A stretch of 64,000 nucleotides of DNA from Bradyrhizobium lupini (lineage in GTDB: Bacteria > Pseudomonadota > Alphaproteobacteria > Rhizobiales > Xanthobacteraceae), in the NCBI RefSeq assembly GCF_040939785.1, contig NZ_CP162553.1, positions 7,025,001-7,089,000 of the forward strand, in the 5' to 3' direction. A program made the position numbers and the translations under genes. The first letter of the stretch is position 1. Each line of letters begins with the position of its first letter. The notes beneath the pieces are model-generated. The model was not told the origin of the DNA, searched no databases, and saw only the letters and a program-made list of their open reading frames with translations. This document shows, in pieces, positions 8,220-16,682 of this stretch.

Positions 8220-8353
8220 GCGGTTTCTCCCTTTGGTTCGCGCGCGACGCTTGCCGCGCGACGGAATTTCAAACAAGATTTCAAACGGTAAAGTGTCTTG
8301 AGACACGTTCGCTACTGACGTACAGCGACATCAGACGGGATGGAAGGGTTTCG

Positions 8354-9052
8354 ATGGCAGGTGCAGACAAGCCCAAAGTGGTCACGACACGCTGGTGGTG
8401 GGTCCGTCACGCGCCCGTGCGCAATGACGGTGGCAACATCTACGGTCAGTCCGATCTCGCCTGCGACACCAGCGATACCTACGTCTTCAATGCTGTTGCC
8501 AAGGTGCTGCCACGCAAGGCGGTCTGGTATTCGAGCAATCTGATGCGCACCCATCAGACCGCCGATGCGATCTGGGCGGCCGGATTCCCGAGGCCTGCAT
8601 CGATGAAATGGGAGGCGGACCTCGCCGAACAGAATCTCGGTCGCTGGCAGGGCATGAACCGCGCCGAGTTCATCGCCAGCCGTCCCGTCGGCTCGAGCTG
8701 GTTTGCCGACATCAACGAGCCTGCACCCGGCGGCGAAAGCTTCATGGACCTCTACAACCGCACCCGCCGCACCATCGAGCGGATCAACAATGAGGCCGCC
8801 GGGCAGGACGTGATCGCGGTCGCACATGGCGGCACCATCAAGGCGGCGCTGGGGCTGGCGCTCGACAATCAGCCGGAGCGAGGGCTCGCGTTCGATATCG
8901 ACAATTGCTCGGTGACGCGGCTCGACTATTTCGCAAGCCCCGAGCGCAATGTCTGGCGGCTGCCGATGGTGAACCAGCAGCCGTGGATCGCGGACGATGC
9001 GCATGCGGCAATGCATCAACCCGCGGGACCGGAAGTCAAGAAGCTCGCCTGA
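8354..9052 (+). CDS. histidine phosphatase family protein
   Basis: The 232-residue product belongs to the phosphoglycerate-mutase-like superfamily. The phosphorylated His lies in VRHAP (Arg18-His19), NIYGQSD follows, WYSSNLMRTHQTADAI gives the second Arg, EADLAEQNLGRWQG the acid, and VIAVAHGGTIKAAL the second His. Such proteins dephosphorylate small molecules or, rarely, proteins. The ATG at 8354 follows GGAAGGG. It is followed in the same direction by an SDR gene 67 bases away. Given the kinase at 3291, a phospho-intermediate substrate is tempting but unproven. Confidence 0.85.
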   Translation: MAGADKPKVVTTRWWWVRHAPVRNDGGNIYGQSDLACDTSDTYVFNAVAKVLPRKAVWYSSNLMRTHQTADAIWAAGFPRPASMKWEADLAEQNLGRWQGMNRAEFIASRPVGSSWFADINEPAPGGESFMDLYNRTRRTIERINNEAAGQDVIAVAHGGTIKAALGLALDNQPERGLAFDIDNCSVTRLDYFASPERNVWRLPMVNQQPWIADDAHAAMHQPAGPEVKKLA

Positions 9053-9119
9053 GCAATTGCCCGGTGGCGCGGACGCGGCGTAAGCTTCAAGCAATCAAAA
9101 CGTACTCTGGGAGAGAAAC

Positions 9120-9887
9120 ATGACCTTGTTCGACATGAAGGGGAAAGTCGCCGTCATCACCGGTTCGACGCGCGGCATCGGGCTTGCGATCGCCGAGCGC
9201 ATGGCCGAGCACGGCGCCAAGGTGGTGATCTCCTCGCGCAAGGCCGACGTTTGCGACCAGGTCGCCAAGAGCATGAACGACAAGTTCGGCAAGGGCACGG
9301 CGGTGGCGATCGCCGCCAACATCTCGTCGAAGGAAAATCTGCAGAACCTCATCGACGAGAGCAACCGCGCCTTCGGCAAGATCGACGTGCTGGTCTGCAA
9401 CGCCGCGTCGAACCCGTATTACGGTCCGCTCGCCGGCATCTCCGACGATCAGTTCAGAAAGATCCTGGACAACAACATCGTGGCCAACAACTGGCTGATC
9501 TCGATGGTGGTGCCGCAGATGATCGAGCGCAAGGATGGCTCGATCATCATCGTCTCCTCGATTGGCGGCCTGAAAGGCTCGACCATCCTCGGTGCCTACG
9601 CGATCTCGAAGGCCGCTGACATGCAGCTCGCGCGCAATTTGGCCTGCGAATACGGCCCGCACAACATCCGCGTGAACTGCATCGCGCCTGGCCTGATCAA
9701 GACCGATTTCGCGAAAGCGTTGTGGGACAATCCGGAGAATTTGAAAGCCTCGACTGCGCGTTCGCCGCTGCTGCGCATCGGGATCCCCGACGAGATCGCG
9801 GGCGCCGCGGTGTTCCTGGGCTCGAAGGCCGGCGACTTCATGACAGGCCAGACCATGGTGATCGACGGCGGCGCGACGATCAGTTGA
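9120..9887 (+). CDS. SDR family oxidoreductase
   Basis: The 255-residue product is a classical SDR: TGSTRGIG at residues 14-21, CNAASNPYYGPL as the NAG-like motif, VSSIGGLKG with the catalytic Ser, YAISKAAD with Tyr and Lys, and VIDGGATIS at the end. The Ser-Arg-Lys pair after the second strand (ISSRKAD) suggests NADP(H). The ATG follows GGGAGAGAAAC. It lies just downstream of the histidine phosphatase gene and probably shares its transcript. The 3' side is next to the repeat that received the IS30 element. The pattern resembles DHRS4-type carbonyl reductases; the substrate is unknown. Confidence 0.85.
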   Translation: MTLFDMKGKVAVITGSTRGIGLAIAERMAEHGAKVVISSRKADVCDQVAKSMNDKFGKGTAVAIAANISSKENLQNLIDESNRAFGKIDVLVCNAASNPYYGPLAGISDDQFRKILDNNIVANNWLISMVVPQMIERKDGSIIIVSSIGGLKGSTILGAYAISKAADMQLARNLACEYGPHNIRVNCIAPGLIKTDFAKALWDNPENLKASTARSPLLRIGIPDEIAGAAVFLGSKAGDFMTGQTMVIDGGATIS

Positions 9888-9899
9888 GGCCCCAATAGG

Positions 9900-9986
9900 T
9901 GTCATCGCCCGCGAAGGCGGGCGATCCAGTACTCCGCGGCCTTCGTTGGAGAGCTCGCTCTCACCACATCCGCCCCGGAGTACTGG
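9900..9986. repeat. dispersed repeat, family C, left part (split by IS30 element)
   Basis: It starts TGTCATCGCCCGCGAAGGCG, a small hairpin (CGCCCGC/GCGGGCG), followed by CCAGTACTCCG at 9926-9936 and its perfect inverse CGGAGTACTGG at 9976-9986. The element appears to continue at 11446 after the insertion. Confidence 0.65.
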
Positions 9987-10015
9987 GCGGGTTCAAACGG
10001 TCGTCGCAACACCAG
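9987..10015 (+). repeat. IS30 element left inverted repeat
   Basis: GTTCAAACGGTCGTCGCAAC (9991-10010, continuing to 10015) matches the right end in reverse complement over 27 of 29 positions. Confidence 0.85.
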
Positions 10016-10031
10016 GAGTTTGGAGGTTGCG

Positions 10032-11405
10032 ATGAACGTTGTAAGGCGCAGATCGGCGCGGTCAGGACGAGCCCCATTGCCGTCGCCGGGACGGCCCTCT
10101 ATTGCCGGGCGCGATGAACAGAATAAATTTTGGCGGGCGATTGCCGCTGGGTTAAGCAGCGAAGATGCTGCACTCGAAGCCGGATTGTCACAACCTGTCG
10201 GAAGCAGATTATTCCGAAAGGCGGGCGGCATCCCACCAGCGATGTTCAGATCTTCGGCAAAGGCTCTCTCCGGGCGGTATCTCTCGTTGAATGAGCGCGA
10301 GGAGATCGCACTTCTCAAGGTGCAGGGCCATTCCATACAGGAGATTGGACGTCGCCTGGGGCGGGCTGCTTCCACAGTCTCCCGTGAACTGCGGCGCAAC
10401 GCGGCCACTCGCGGCGGCGGGTTGGGGTATCGGGCAATAACTGCCCAATGGCATGCGGATCGATCCGCCCGCCGGCCTAAGCCGACCAAGCTTGCGCTCA
10501 ATGCAACCTTGCGCACTTATGTGGAGGAAAGACTTGCTGGCGGCGTCGTAGCCCCGACCGGCGCTCCCGTTCCTGGTCCCGCCGTTCCGTGGAAGGGGCG
10601 GCGGCATGGCCAGCGCAAGGATCGGCGATGGGCCAAAGCCTGGAGCCCTGAGCAGATTGCCCGACGCTTGCCGATCGACTTCCCGGACGACAAGACGATG
10701 CGCATCAGCCACGAAGCTATCTATCAAGCCCTCTTCGTTCAGGGCCGTGGCGCGCTACGCCGCGAGCTGACGGCCTGCTTGCGAACAGGGCGTGTGTTAC
10801 GGATGCCCAGAGCGCGCGTACGCAGGCGAGGCAAGGGCTTTGTCTCGCCGGAGATCATGATCAGTGAGCGCCCTGCTGAAGCTGCCGATCGAGCAGTGCC
10901 GGGACATTGGGAGGGGGACCTTATCCTCGGTCTTGGCAGCTCGGCCATCGGCACGCTGGTCGAGCGCACGACGCGCTTTACGATGCTCTTGCACCTTCCA
11001 CGGTTGGCGGGGCATGGCGAAGCTCCGCGCGCGAAGAACGGGCCAGCCCTTGCGGGACATGGGGCCGAAGCCGTGCGCGACGCGATCACGCGCACCATGA
11101 TCACTTTGCCCGAAGAGCTGCGCCGTTCGCTAACCTGGGATCAGGGAGCCGAAATGGCTAAGCACGATCGTCTCAAGATCGATGCGGGTATCCAGGTCTA
11201 CTTCTGCGACCCGCAAAGCCCATGGCAGCGCGGCACTAACGAGAACACCAACGGGCTGCTGCGGCAGTACTTCCCGAAAGGCACGGACCTGAGCATCCAC
11301 AGCGCCGAGGAGATATCCGCTGTGGCAGCGGCCCTCAATGCCCGACCGCGGAAGACACTAGGCTGGAAAACGCCGGCAGAGGCGCTTGACGATCTTCTGT
11401 TATGA
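10032..11405 (+). CDS. IS30 family transposase
   Basis: The 457-residue product has an N-terminal helix-turn-helix part (LNEREEIALLKVQGHS, then IGRRLGRAASTVSREL) and an rve-type DDE domain. The acidic residues are Asp296 in HWEGDLILG, Asp370 in TWDQGAEM and Glu404 in RGTNENTNGLLRQYFP. The 33-residue spacing of the last two is the IS30 signature. The ATG at 10032 follows GGAGG at five bases; a TTG twelve bases earlier is less likely. The frame is intact, so the enzyme may be functional. Confidence 0.92.
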   Translation: MNVVRRRSARSGRAPLPSPGRPSIAGRDEQNKFWRAIAAGLSSEDAALEAGLSQPVGSRLFRKAGGIPPAMFRSSAKALSGRYLSLNEREEIALLKVQGHSIQEIGRRLGRAASTVSRELRRNAATRGGGLGYRAITAQWHADRSARRPKPTKLALNATLRTYVEERLAGGVVAPTGAPVPGPAVPWKGRRHGQRKDRRWAKAWSPEQIARRLPIDFPDDKTMRISHEAIYQALFVQGRGALRRELTACLRTGRVLRMPRARVRRRGKGFVSPEIMISERPAEAADRAVPGHWEGDLILGLGSSAIGTLVERTTRFTMLLHLPRLAGHGEAPRAKNGPALAGHGAEAVRDAITRTMITLPEELRRSLTWDQGAEMAKHDRLKIDAGIQVYFCDPQSPWQRGTNENTNGLLRQYFPKGTDLSIHSAEEISAVAAALNARPRKTLGWKTPAEALDDLLL

Positions 11406-11415
11406 GTGAAAGTAA

Positions 11416-11444
11416 CTGGTGTTGCGACGACCGTTTGAATCCCC
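11416..11444 (-). repeat. IS30 element right inverted repeat
   Basis: CTGGTGTTGCGACGACCGTT (11416-11435, continuing to 11444) is the reverse complement of the left end over its inner 24 bases. It begins 10 bases after the transposase stop. Confidence 0.85.
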
Positions 11445-11445
11445 C

Positions 11446-11476
11446 CTGGATGCCCCGGTCAAGCCGGGGCATGACA
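11446..11476. repeat. dispersed repeat, family C, right part
   Basis: CTGG followed by the hairpin ATGCCCCGG/CCGGGGCAT (11450-11458 and 11464-11472) and GAC. Joined to the left part, it reads as one continuous repeat ending ATGAC, the inverse of its GTCAT start. Confidence 0.6.
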
Positions 11477-11515
11477 GCGAAAATGTGATGCAGCGCCGCG
11501 CATAGCGGCGCCGCT

Positions 11516-12766
11516 TCAATCCACCGCCGCGTACACCAGATCCCGCACCAGCGTCCGCGTAAAATCGCGCTGTCCCGGGCCCTGGCTCATGAATACGACG
11601 AACAGATCCTCCTTCGGATCGATCCAGAAGAACGTCCCCGCAATGCCGCTCCAGAAAAACTGGCCAACGCTGCCGGGGAAGGGCGCGATGCCGGCTTCGC
11701 GCCGCACCGCGAAGCCGAGGCCGAAACCATGGCCAGGCGACAGCAGCGTGCCATTGGTCTGCACATTCGGGCCGAGATGATCGGAGGCCATCAGCTCCAG
11801 CGTCTTGCGGCCGATGATCCTGTTGCCGTCGACCGTGCCGCCATTGCGCAGCATCAGCGCGAAGCGAGCATAGTCCATGGTGGTGGAGACGAGGCCGCCG
11901 CCGCCGGACTCCATGATTGGCTGCTCGAGCATGTTGAACAGCGCGACCTTGTCGCCGGTCCAGGGATCGGCCGCGAACGGTTCGGCGAGCCTGTTGGCAT
12001 TGGCCTCCGCTGTCGAGAAACCGGTCTCGGCCATCTGCAACGGCGCGAGAATGCGCTCGGTGAGGTACGTGCCGAGCGACTTGCCGCTGACGACCTCGAT
12101 AATGCGCCCGAGGATGTCGGTCGAGCGACTGTAGTTGAACTCGTCGCCGGGATGGCAGACCAGCGGGAAGCTCGCCACCAGGGCGGCGTGCTCGGCATTG
12201 GTGATCTTGCGGCTACGCACCCGCGAGTTTTGATAGATCTTGTGCACGGGGCCGTCGCCCTGGTGCTCGTAGGTCAGGCCGGAGGTGTGGCGGAGCAGGT
12301 CCTGCACCGTCATCGGGCGCTTCGGCGGAACCAGTTCCAGCTTGCCGCCGCTGACCACGCCGACCTTCTGGTCGGCGAACTCCGGGATGAATTTCGCGAT
12401 GGGGTCGGCAAGAATCAGGTGCCCATCTTCGACCAGCGTCATGATGCCGACCGACACGATCGGCTTGGTCATCGAGAAGATGCGAAAGATCGAATCTTGC
12501 GCCATCGGCGCCGCGCCCGTCGGGCTCTGCCTGCCGAGCGCCTCGAACCAACCGACCTGGCCGTGCCGTGCCGCCAGCACGGTGACGCCCGGAATGGTTC
12601 CCTTGTCGATCTCGCGCTTGAAGGCGTCCGACATGGCCTGGAGGCGAGGGCGCGACAGCCCGAGCGTCTCGGGGCGGGATTCCGGCAGAGGCGGAGTCTT
12701 CGGTGCGATCGAGGGCCAAGGGGCGGCTGTCGCGGACGCTTGGGCAGTAGACGCTTGGGCAGTCAT
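11516..12766 (-). CDS. serine hydrolase, beta-lactamase/esterase family VIII type
   Basis: The 416-residue product belongs to the class C beta-lactamase-like serine hydrolases. The catalytic S-x-x-K is SMTK at Ser98-Lys101 in FRIFSMTKPIVS, a Tyr occurs in FNYSRSTDILG, and HGFGLGF near the end is the KTG-equivalent strand. These enzymes are mostly esterases or peptidases, not true resistance enzymes. The N-terminal 25 residues are Ala/Thr-rich with a small duplication (ASTAQASATA) and no convincing signal peptide. The ATG at 12766 follows CGGGAG; a GTG two codons earlier is possible. It is convergent with the IS30 element. Confidence 0.85.
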   Translation of the reverse strand: MTAQASTAQASATAAPWPSIAPKTPPLPESRPETLGLSRPRLQAMSDAFKREIDKGTIPGVTVLAARHGQVGWFEALGRQSPTGAAPMAQDSIFRIFSMTKPIVSVGIMTLVEDGHLILADPIAKFIPEFADQKVGVVSGGKLELVPPKRPMTVQDLLRHTSGLTYEHQGDGPVHKIYQNSRVRSRKITNAEHAALVASFPLVCHPGDEFNYSRSTDILGRIIEVVSGKSLGTYLTERILAPLQMAETGFSTAEANANRLAEPFAADPWTGDKVALFNMLEQPIMESGGGGLVSTTMDYARFALMLRNGGTVDGNRIIGRKTLELMASDHLGPNVQTNGTLLSPGHGFGLGFAVRREAGIAPFPGSVGQFFWSGIAGTFFWIDPKEDLFVVFMSQGPGQRDFTRTLVRDLVYAAVD

Positions 12767-12928
12767 GGGCACTCCCGGTGCTTATTATTGTTCGGAGCGG
12801 ACTGTGGCCCAGAAGGCGCGGCACAAACAAGCGAAGCCAGCGCGCTTCACCCTTGCAATCCGGTCTTGCAATCCGGCCGCCCCCTGTGCTTCAAAGCGGC
12901 CTGATCCGGGCGGCAACGCAGGGTCCGT

Positions 12929-13004
12929 AGGAGTGTAGCTCAATTGGTAGAGCACCGGTCTCCAAAACCGGGGGTCGCAGGTTCGAGCCCTGCCACTCCT
13001 GCCA
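12929..13004 (+). tRNA. trnW: tRNA-Trp (anticodon CCA)
   Basis: A full cloverleaf can be folded. The acceptor stem AGGAGTG (12929-12935) pairs with CACTCCT (12994-13000), and the D arm contains AGCTCAATTGGTAGAGC. The anticodon arm is CCGGT-CTCCAAA-ACCGG with anticodon CCA at 12962-12964, and the T arm has GGTTCGAGCCC. The discriminator G and CCA end are encoded (13001-13004). tRNA-Trp directly upstream of secE is a common alphaproteobacterial order. Confidence 0.97.
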
Positions 13005-13077
13005 GTGAAATCAAACACTTAGCTAGAACGTGGGCGATCAGCCATCGGCCGGATATTGCTGCCGGACGGCGTGAATC

Positions 13078-13335
13078 CTAGCCGCTGACCTGCCGTTTCC
13101 AGATCGCCTCTGCAAGGGCGATCTCGGCCACGGAATCTGCGCCGGAAGCCACGGCGTCCTCTGCTCCACGATATCGGCGACGAATGCCTCGGCCTGACGC
13201 CGAAACGCCCAACTCTTGCCGCGCGACAATTCAGTGGGTTGTCCTTGCTGATGGAGAACGACCTCTGCCTCCTGCTCGGCAAAGGCGGGGGCAATTCGAT
13301 GGTCAGCGCGCCCAGCTCGAACGCGTTGGGCTGCG
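13078..13335 (-). pseudogene. possible remnant of a Gfo/Idh/MocA oxidoreductase C-terminus
   Basis: The 635-base gap between tRNA-Trp and secE has no intact gene, but the minus strand shows protein-like pieces in three frames. They are PNAFELGALTIELPPPLPS, then WAFRRQAEAFVADIVEQRTP, then ASGADSVAEIALAEAIWKRQ ending at a stop at 13078. Read in order, with frame changes, these resemble the last part of Gfo/Idh/MocA dehydrogenases (the ...FVxAIxxGRPPxxSGxDGLxxxEIALA pattern). At least two frameshifts are needed, so I read it as decayed. The family call is from memory of the pattern. I see nothing clear in 13336-13640 apart from whatever promoter serves secE. Confidence 0.35.
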
Positions 13336-13640
13336 ACCTTGGGACGGCGCATTGCAGGCGGCAGATAAACCCTTGATCGGCCTGATCTCTGGTCCGTCGC
13401 CCGTGGAGGCCGTTTTGCCCACGCCGGCCCTCGCTATCTTGACCTTTGGCCCCATCCGCAGTAGATACCGCGCACTCGCAGCCGGCCCGTTAGACGCGGA
13501 TCTCCGGCGCGGCTTTGAAATCCCCGAACAATCGAGTCCGGTTTCCGGCTCATCCTTCGAGACAGAGGGCTGGGCCAACGGCGGCTGTTCGGATCCCTGA
13601 AATTCATTCGCGTCTGTCGACGGACGTTGGACATCAAACG

Positions 13641-13832
13641 ATGGCAGTCAGCCCGTTCAAGTTCTTGCAGGAAGTCCGCTCGGAGACCGCCAAGGTCACC
13701 TGGCCGACCCGCCGCGAGACCACGATCACCACCATCATGGTGTTCGTGATGGTCGCCGTGGCCTCGATCTTCTTCTTCGCCGCCGACCAGATCATCCGCG
13801 TCCTCATCACCTTCCTTCTGGGCATTCACTGA
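13641..13832 (+). CDS. secE: preprotein translocase subunit SecE
   Basis: The 63-residue product has the SecE layout: an amphipathic N-terminal helix (FKFLQEVRSETAKVTWPTR) with the conserved V-x-W-P motif, then one transmembrane segment (TIMVFVMVAVASIFFFAADQ). It completes the SecYEG channel with SecY, encoded here at 47393. Its stop overlaps the nusG start in TGATG at 13830-13834, so the two are translationally coupled. Single-segment SecE of this length is normal for alphaproteobacteria. Confidence 0.95.
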   Translation: MAVSPFKFLQEVRSETAKVTWPTRRETTITTIMVFVMVAVASIFFFAADQIIRVLITFLLGIH

Positions 13833-14386
13833 TGGCAACAGCAACGGCTCAATTGTCTGACAAGCGCTGGTACATCGTCCACGCCTATTCGAACTTCGAG
13901 AAGAAGGTCGCCGAATCGATCCGCGAGCAGGCCAAGCAGCGCGGGCTCGAGGAGCTGTTCGAGCTGGTGTTGGTCCCGACCGAAAAGGTCACGGAAGTGC
14001 GCCGCGGCCGCAAGATCGACGCCGAGCGCAAGTTCTTCCCGGGCTACGTGCTGGTGAAGATGAAGCTGACCGACGAGGCGTTTCATCTGATCAAGAACAC
14101 GCCGAAGGTGACCGGCTTCCTCGGCGCGGAAAACAAGCCGATGCCGATCTCGGAAGCCGAGGCCATGCGCATTCTGCACCAGGTGCAGGAGGGCGTGGAG
14201 CGGCCGAAGGCGTCGGTGTCGTTCGAAATCGGCGAGAACGTGCGCGTGGCCGACGGCCCGTTTGCCTCGTTCTCGGGTGTGGTCGAGGAAATCGACGAGG
14301 CGCGCTCGCGCGTGAAGGTCGCGGTGTCGATCTTCGGCCGCGCCACGCCGGTCGAACTGGAATTCGGTCAGGTCGAGAAGGTCTGA
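13832..14386 (+). CDS. nusG: transcription termination/antitermination protein NusG
   Basis: The 184-residue product has the NGN domain first (KRWYIVHAYSNFEKKVAESI, then FFPGYVLVKM) and a KOW domain last (GENVRVADGPFASFSGVVEE, then GRATPVELEFGQVEKV). NusG binds RNA polymerase, reduces pausing, and links it to Rho or to the ribosome through S10, encoded downstream as rpsJ. It overlaps secE by one base. The 130-base gap before rplK holds only GC-rich inverted pieces (GCCGGCCCAGGCCGGCC), with no clear terminator. Confidence 0.96.
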   Translation: MATATAQLSDKRWYIVHAYSNFEKKVAESIREQAKQRGLEELFELVLVPTEKVTEVRRGRKIDAERKFFPGYVLVKMKLTDEAFHLIKNTPKVTGFLGAENKPMPISEAEAMRILHQVQEGVERPKASVSFEIGENVRVADGPFASFSGVVEEIDEARSRVKVAVSIFGRATPVELEFGQVEKV

Positions 14387-14516
14387 TCGGGTAGGCGTGA
14401 GGCTTCGGTCTCGCGCAACAAGAGGCCGTGGGAGGGAGAGGGCGGTTGCCAGCCGCATCCGACCCAGACCACGAACCTGAAACCGCCGGCCCAGGCCGGC
14501 CCAACAGGAGTGATAC

Positions 14517-14945
14517 ATGGCAAAGAAAGTGACCGGATACCTGAAGCTTCAGGTCCCGGCCGGTGCGGCGAATCCTTCGCCCCCGATCGGTCCCGCGCTC
14601 GGTCAGCGCGGTCTCAACATCATGGAGTTCTGCAAGGCGTTCAACGCCCAGACCCAGAAGGAAGAGAAAAACACCCCGATTCCCGTCGTGATTACGATCT
14701 ACGCCGATCGTTCGTTCACGTTCGAGATGAAGACGCCGCCGATGTCCTTCTTCCTCAAGCAGGCTGCCAAGATCCAGTCCGGCTCCAAGGCGCCGGGCCG
14801 TGACAAGGCGGGTGCGGTGACCAAGGCCCAGGTGCGCGAGATCGCCGAGAAGAAGATGAAGGATCTCAATTGCGATTCCATCGAAGCGGCCATGAAGATG
14901 GTCGAGGGCTCTGCCCGCTCGATGGGTCTGGAAGTGGCAGGGTAA
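14517..14945 (+). CDS. rplK: 50S ribosomal protein L11
   Basis: The 142-residue product has the N-terminal [22 protein letters not shown] region (in part), the proline-rich hinge used by GTPase-centre factors and thiopeptide antibiotics, and the C-terminal rRNA-binding domain ([19 protein letters not shown]). L11 forms the GTPase-associated centre with L10/L12 and is needed for the RelA response. The RBS AGGAG precedes the ATG. The L1 gene starts seven bases after the stop. Confidence 0.97.
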   Translation: MAKKVTGYLKLQVPAGAANPSPPIGPALGQRGLNIMEFCKAFNAQTQKEEKNTPIPVVITIYADRSFTFEMKTPPMSFFLKQAAKIQSGSKAPGRDKAGAVTKAQVREIAEKKMKDLNCDSIEAAMKMVEGSARSMGLEVAG

Positions 14946-14951
14946 GCGGTC

Positions 14952-15644
14952 ATGGCAATCGGAAAACGTTTGAACAAAGCCCGCGAAGGTATTGATCGCG
15001 AAAAGCTTTACCCGCTCGCAGACGCCATCAAGATGGTCAAGGAACGCGCGAAAGCGAAGTTCGACGAGACCATCGAGGTCGCGATCAATCTCGGCGTCGA
15101 TCCGCGTCACGCCGACCAGATGGTCCGCGGCGTTGTGACCCTGCCGAACGGCACCGGCCGTACGCTCCGCGTCGGCGTGTTCGCCCGCGGCGCCAAGGCC
15201 GACGAGGCCAAGGCTGCCGGAGCCGACGTCGTCGGCGCCGAGGACCTGGTCGAGAAGGTGCAGAACGGCACGATCGATTTCGATCGTTGTATTGCGACCC
15301 CCGACATGATGCCGCTGGTCGGTCGTCTCGGTAAGGTGCTGGGCCCGCGCGGCCTGATGCCGAACCCGAAGATCGGCACCGTGACCATGGACGTCACCGG
15401 CGCCGTGAAGGGCGCCAAGGGCGGCTCGGTCGAGTTCCGCGTCGAGAAGGCCGGCATCCTGCAGGCTGGCGTCGGCAAGGCCTCGTTCACCGAGGAAAAA
15501 CTGGTCGAAAACATCAAGGCCTTGGCTGACGCTGTCTCCAAGGCCAAGCCGGCCGGTTCCAAGGGCACCTACATCCAGCGCGTTGCGGTGTCCTCGTCGA
15601 TGGGCCCCGGCGTGAAGGTCGAGCCGGGCACCATTCTCGGCTAA
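14952..15644 (+). CDS. rplA: 50S ribosomal protein L1
   Basis: The 230-residue product has the two-domain L1 fold. The conserved [16 protein letters not shown] loop and [18 protein letters not shown] strand are present. L1 forms the mobile stalk near the E site. In many bacteria it also represses translation of its own rplK-rplA mRNA by binding the leader before rplK, which would be the 14387-14516 gap here. A terminator 20 bases past the stop closes this unit. Confidence 0.97.
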   Translation: MAIGKRLNKAREGIDREKLYPLADAIKMVKERAKAKFDETIEVAINLGVDPRHADQMVRGVVTLPNGTGRTLRVGVFARGAKADEAKAAGADVVGAEDLVEKVQNGTIDFDRCIATPDMMPLVGRLGKVLGPRGLMPNPKIGTVTMDVTGAVKGAKGGSVEFRVEKAGILQAGVGKASFTEEKLVENIKALADAVSKAKPAGSKGTYIQRVAVSSSMGPGVKVEPGTILG

Positions 15645-15664
15645 GGTTTGCAAATGACATGAGG

Positions 15665-15700
15665 CGAGGGGCGGAATTGGGCAACCGATTCCGCCCCTCG
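15665..15700 (+). terminator. terminator hairpin after rplA
   Basis: CGAGGGGCGGAAT (15665-15677) pairs perfectly with ATTCCGCCCCTCG (15688-15700) around a ten-base loop. Only a weak T run follows (TCGTTTG), so termination may be partial. It separates rplKA from the dehydrogenase gene. Confidence 0.7.
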
Positions 15701-15734
15701 TCGTTTGTGACGGCGTTCACCGGAAACAAGAACA

Positions 15735-16682
15735 ATGACTGACAAGGTCCTGATCTACTCGCGCTTTCCCAAGACGATGATGGCGCGCTTCGCCGAGCGG
15801 TTCGAGCTGCTCGACACCGGCGGCAAGCCGGCGCGGGAGATGTTTTCGGCCGACGCGCTCGGCGATATCCGTGCAGTGCTCACCGCCGGCGGCACGCCGC
15901 TGGGCGCGGAGGCGATGGACCTGTTTCCCAAGCTCGGTGCCATCGTCTGCTACGGCACCGGCTATGACGGTGTTGACCTGAAGGCCGCTGCTGCCCGCAA
16001 TATTGCGGTCGGACATAGCCCGGGTGCCAATGCGGCCTCCGTCGCCGACATCGCGATGACCCTGATGCTCGCGGCGACGCGGCGAATCCTGGTGGCCGAC
16101 CAGTACGTCCGAAGCGGCGATTGGGCCGCGTCAAAGCCCTCGCCGATGATGCGCCCGCAGGCCGGGATGCCGGGCCGCCGCATCGGCGTCTACGGCATGG
16201 GCGAGATCGGCCGCAAGATCGCAGCGCGCTGCGCGTCCTTCGAGAGCGAGATCGGCTATTTCAGCCGCAGCAGGTACGATCTGCCCTATCAATATTTCCC
16301 GACCTTGGAGGCGCTGGCCGACTGGTGCAGCGTGCTGATGATCGCGGTCCGGGCAGGAGCCGAGACCCAGCATGCCGTCAGCGCCGATATCCTCAGGCGC
16401 CTCGGGGCGGACGGCTATGTCGTCAACATCTCCCGCGGCTCGGTGATCGATGAGAAAGCCCTGGTGCTGGCGCTTACCGAGAAGACCATCGCCGGAGCCG
16501 GTCTCGATGTCTATGACAAGGAACCGCACGCTCCTGACGCGCTGACGGCACTGCCCAACGTCGTGTTCTCCCCCCATATTGGCGGCCACACCCTGGAATC
16601 GCACGTCGCCATGCAGAACTGCGTGCTGGCGAACCTGACCGCGTTTTTCGAGGGCAAGAAGTTGCCTTACGCGGTCAAATGA
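15735..16682 (+). CDS. D-isomer-specific 2-hydroxyacid dehydrogenase
   Basis: The 315-residue product has the two Rossmann-like domains of the family. The substrate-binding strand is CYGTGYDGVDL, and the NAD motif GVYGMGEIGRKIAARC follows it. Then come NISRGSVIDEKALVLAL, where the arginine is the usual catalytic or substrate residue, DVYDKEPHAPDAL with the conserved Glu, and SPHIGGHTLESH with the acid-base His. Members reduce 2-keto acids such as glyoxylate, hydroxypyruvate or phenylpyruvate. It sits between rplA and rplJ, where most bacteria have no extra gene. A terminator precedes it. The substrate is unknown. Confidence 0.88.
   Translation: MTDKVLIYSRFPKTMMARFAERFELLDTGGKPAREMFSADALGDIRAVLTAGGTPLGAEAMDLFPKLGAIVCYGTGYDGVDLKAAAARNIAVGHSPGANAASVADIAMTLMLAATRRILVADQYVRSGDWAASKPSPMMRPQAGMPGRRIGVYGMGEIGRKIAARCASFESEIGYFSRSRYDLPYQYFPTLEALADWCSVLMIAVRAGAETQHAVSADILRRLGADGYVVNISRGSVIDEKALVLALTEKTIAGAGLDVYDKEPHAPDALTALPNVVFSPHIGGHTLESHVAMQNCVLANLTAFFEGKKLPYAVK

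Larger units (their letters stand above)
9987..11445 (+). mobile_element. IS30 family insertion sequence, complete
   Basis: Terminal inverted repeats lie at 9987-10015 and 11416-11444: 24 inner bases are identical (TTCAAACGGTCGTCGCAACA...) and two mismatches occur in the outer five. One transposase gene with an intact DDE set fills the inside. The flanks CTGG at 9983-9986 and 11446-11449 are a candidate 4-base target duplication, though IS30 members usually make two or three, so the exact ends are uncertain by a base or two. Removing the element restores a repeat arm. The element looks recent and possibly active. Confidence 0.85.

Noticed and set aside
10032-11405. IS30 transposase as a host regulator because of its helix-turn-helix
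   Set aside because: The DDE residues with 33-residue spacing and the flanking inverted repeats show it is a transposase.
11516-12766. True class C beta-lactamase
   Set aside because: It has SMTK but no clear YxN motif or signal peptide; esterase or peptidase family VIII fits better.
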